A stretch of 64,000 nt of DNA from Natrinema salaciae. GTDB taxonomy: Archaea; Halobacteriota; Halobacteria; Halobacteriales; Natrialbaceae. Below the pieces are notes generated by a model. That model searched no databases and was not told where the DNA came from. It saw nothing but the letters and a program-made list of their open reading frames with translations. The translations under genes were made by a program, and so were the position numbers. Within the stretch, counting starts at the first letter, position 1. Each line of letters begins with the position of its first letter. This document shows, piece by piece, positions 62,356 through 64,000 of this stretch. The stretch spans positions 124,001 to 188,000 of the forward strand of contig NZ_FOFD01000005.1 of the NCBI RefSeq assembly GCF_900110865.1, written 5' to 3'.

Positions 62356-63156
62356 ATGTTCGGAACCGCAAAGGAAACGAACGGTCGGCGGGAGATCAAA
62401 TCAGTCCGCAAGATCGATGAAATACTCGCTGTCATTAAACGACTCAACGAGGGGACGCTCACGGAGATCGCCGAGGAAGTCGATCTGACGAAGGGGACGG
62501 TCCACACGTATCTCCGGACGCTTCACAACTGTGGCTACCTCACGGAGGTGAACGGCGTCTACCGACTCAGCTTACAGTTCATCACGGTCGCGGAACACGT
62601 GCGAAACGAAACCAGCCTGTACATGGCGGGCCACGATGAGGTTGACGAACTCGCCGAACGCACCGGCGAATACGCACACCTCGTCGCTGAAGAACGCGGC
62701 CGAGAGGTTACCCTCTACGAGAGTCGCGGCGAATACGCGATCGCGCCCGACTACCACCTCCGTCTGCGCGAGACACCACAGTACCTCCACCACAACGCCG
62801 CCGGCAAAGCGATGCTTGCGAACTTCGATGCGGACCGTCGAGACAGAATACTCGAAGCGCAGGAACTCGAAGCACAGACGGAAAACACGATCACGGACGA
62901 AGCCGAACTGCGGGAAACGCTCGAGACGGTGCGAGAGAACGGATATGCGATCAACGACGAAGAAGAGATCCGTGGCATGCGTGCCGTCGGCGCACCGATC
63001 CGCGTTCCCGACGATTCCATTTTCGGTGCAGTGAGCGTGAGCGCACCGGCCAGTCGGCTGAAAGGCGAGCGGTTTCGGTCGGAAGTCCCCGAAATCGTCA
63101 TGGAGACCGCAAATCTCATCGAGGTTAACCTTGAGACGGCACAGCGTGACGGCTGA
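62356..63156 (+). CDS. IclR-family transcriptional regulator (second)
   Basis: A 266-aa regulator. Winged helix-turn-helix at about residues 20-75 (LTEIAEEVDLTKGTVHTYLRTL, then NGVYRLS), then the IclR effector domain (YLHHNAAGKAMLANFD). ATG 62356 is 24-31 nt after GTTTAAGA, so it is leaderless; the earlier in-frame ATG at 62317 lies in the operator and is not used. The inverted repeat at its promoter and the similar site before the dehydrogenase suggest a two-gene regulon. Confidence 0.92.
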   Translation: MFGTAKETNGRREIKSVRKIDEILAVIKRLNEGTLTEIAEEVDLTKGTVHTYLRTLHNCGYLTEVNGVYRLSLQFITVAEHVRNETSLYMAGHDEVDELAERTGEYAHLVAEERGREVTLYESRGEYAIAPDYHLRLRETPQYLHHNAAGKAMLANFDADRRDRILEAQELEAQTENTITDEAELRETLETVRENGYAINDEEEIRGMRAVGAPIRVPDDSIFGAVSVSAPASRLKGERFRSEVPEIVMETANLIEVNLETAQRDG

Positions 63157-63217
63157 CCCGTCTCGATGTCGGTCCGCGAGTTGCGAAGAGTATATATATT
63201 GCCGTAGAGTTATCACG

Positions 63218-63352
63218 ATGGTACACGAAACTATGCCTGCTACTACCCGGCGACGGTGTCCAGCGTGTGGTACTGCCATTGACACGTGTGAACCGGAACC
63301 GAGATGCGGAAACTGCTACTGGAGCAACGGCACGAAACAGCCGAGTGATTGA
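63218..63352 (+). CDS. Small two-CxxC zinc-finger protein
   Basis: A 44-aa protein, MVHETMPATTRRRCPACGTAI..., with CPAC (CPxCG type) and CGNC, two Cys pairs enough to bind one zinc. Haloarchaea carry many such short zinc proteins of mostly unknown role. A TATA run at 63191-63200 precedes it. ATG 63233 is an equally possible start that gives a better promoter spacing. Confidence 0.65.
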   Translation: MVHETMPATTRRRCPACGTAIDTCEPEPRCGNCYWSNGTKQPSD

Positions 63353-63453
63353 CACGTGTCTCCGGCAGCCTCACCGCTCGTAGCCGCCGATCGATTCGCT
63401 ACCCGTAAACGCCGGATGTCTCCCCCACGCCCGCGAACGCGGGCGGCGGGACA

Positions 63454-63654
63454 GTGAGCGACATCGAGTGGCCCCAGCAGCTCACCCGTTGGAGCCGATC
63501 GCTCGAGCGCGGCCGCGACGAATGCGAGGGCGTCCCGTTCGATCCCCGACGGACGATTCGGATGGCGATCGAAAACCGAGACGTCTCGTGGCGAACTGTG
63601 TACGTCTCACTAGATCGCTTCGACGTCGCAACGCGCAGGGCACGAGAGCTGTAG
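63454..63654 (+). CDS. Possible small protein
   Basis: A 66-aa frame from GTG 63454, MSDIEWPQQLTRWSRSLERG..., with mixed charge and no recognised domain. It has a plausible acidic start but no clear TATA box and an ordinary codon pattern. It may be a real short gene or chance. Confidence 0.3.
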   Translation: MSDIEWPQQLTRWSRSLERGRDECEGVPFDPRRTIRMAIENRDVSWRTVYVSLDRFDVATRRAREL

Positions 63655-63697
63655 CCCTGCTGACGAAACGGAACCGTTGACGAGTCTTCCCAACACC

Positions 63698-64000
63698 ATG
63701 ACTACACCGACCGACTCCAGGACCGACCACCCGAACCGATCGACGACTCGAACCGTTCGCCTGCTCGGCGCGCCGCTCGACCTCGGAGCGGATCGGCGCG
63801 GCGTCGATATCGGACCACGAGCCATCCGTTATGCGGACATCGCTGCCGAGCTCGAAGCAGCCGGCGTTAGTTGCACCGATTTCGGAGACCTGCGTGTCCC
63901 CCGACTCGAGCAGTGCGATGCCCCAGATACGGAGGACGATGCGAAGTATCTCGACGAGATCGCCGGTGTTACCGACGAACTCACGACCGAGGTTGCCGAC
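63698..64000 (+). CDS. Arginase/agmatinase-family hydrolase (5' part)
   Basis: The first 101 codons of a ureohydrolase. RTVRLLGAPLDLGADRRGVDIGPRAIRYADIAAELEAAGVSCTDFGD is the classic N-terminal arginase region with the GxxLGxxRxGxDxGP loop. The manganese-binding motifs would lie beyond the window. Arginase (ornithine plus urea) is the best guess; agmatinase or formiminoglutamase remain possible. ATG 63698 is the first good start. Confidence 0.85.
   Translation, partial: MTTPTDSRTDHPNRSTTRTVRLLGAPLDLGADRRGVDIGPRAIRYADIAAELEAAGVSCTDFGDLRVPRLEQCDAPDTEDDAKYLDEIAGVTDELTTEVAD

Noticed and set aside
1-64000. tRNA or rRNA genes
   Set aside because: I saw no cloverleaf-like or rRNA-like stretches by reading, though a covariance-model scan was not possible.

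Overview
The window comes from a halophilic archaeon (class Halobacteria). The evidence is strongly acidic predicted proteins, two Orc1/Cdc6 initiators, an RdfA-type protein beside an SMC-related ATPase, a twin-arginine lipoprotein, small CxxC zinc-finger proteins, and many genes whose ATG or GTG lies about 25-32 nt downstream of a TATA-like box, as leaderless haloarchaeal transcripts do. Two initiators, a ParA-type ATPase with an iteron array and an insertion-sequence remnant suggest a secondary replicon (megaplasmid or small chromosome). That is inference; an integrated element cannot be excluded.

Layout. (1) 1-4.4 kb, replication: two Orc1/Cdc6 genes diverge (the left one runs off the window). 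Each sits beside its own family of repeats, at least six copies next to the first and ten around the second, so this looks like two adjacent origins with different recognition boxes. (2) 4.8-7.7 kb: an SMC-related ATPase with a CxxC hook and an RdfA-like protein. (3) 8-53.4 kb: a large catabolic region with an IclR regulator, a thiolase-like/DUF35 pair, a TAXI-type TRAP transporter, an M20 peptidase, a gamma-glutamyltransferase-like enzyme, two class III CoA-transferases, a two-subunit CoA-transferase, a hydroxyacyl-CoA dehydrogenase/BKACE pair, two enolase-superfamily enzymes, an FAD-linked oxidase, methylmalonate-semialdehyde dehydrogenase, two class III aminotransferases with an Lrp regulator, two acyl-CoA dehydrogenases, a ThDP enzyme, an HpcH-type aldolase, four MFS permeases and a cupin. 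(4) 53.4-55.7 kb, partition: about 25 repeat units with a 13-bp period, then a ParA-like ATPase overlapping a small partner gene. (5) 55.8-62.2 kb: a decayed IS6-type transposase, a second copy of the ThDP enzyme, an NhaC-family antiporter and an aldehyde dehydrogenase. (6) 62.3-64 kb: a second IclR regulator, small proteins, and the start of an arginase-family gene.

How the parts fit. The metabolic genes form short operons and divergent pairs that import organic acids or amino-acid-like compounds, activate them as CoA esters, oxidise or hydrate them, and cleave beta-keto acids to acetoacetate and acyl-CoA. A carnitine-like route is possible for the dehydrogenase/BKACE pair, and a beta-alanine or branched-chain amino-acid route for the semialdehyde dehydrogenase/aminotransferase cluster. 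Substrates cannot be fixed from sequence alone. Two candidate operators are visible: a 16-bp palindrome over the start codons of the thiolase-like and FAD-oxidase genes, and a 21-bp inverted repeat upstream of the second IclR gene with a close relative upstream of the aldehyde dehydrogenase.
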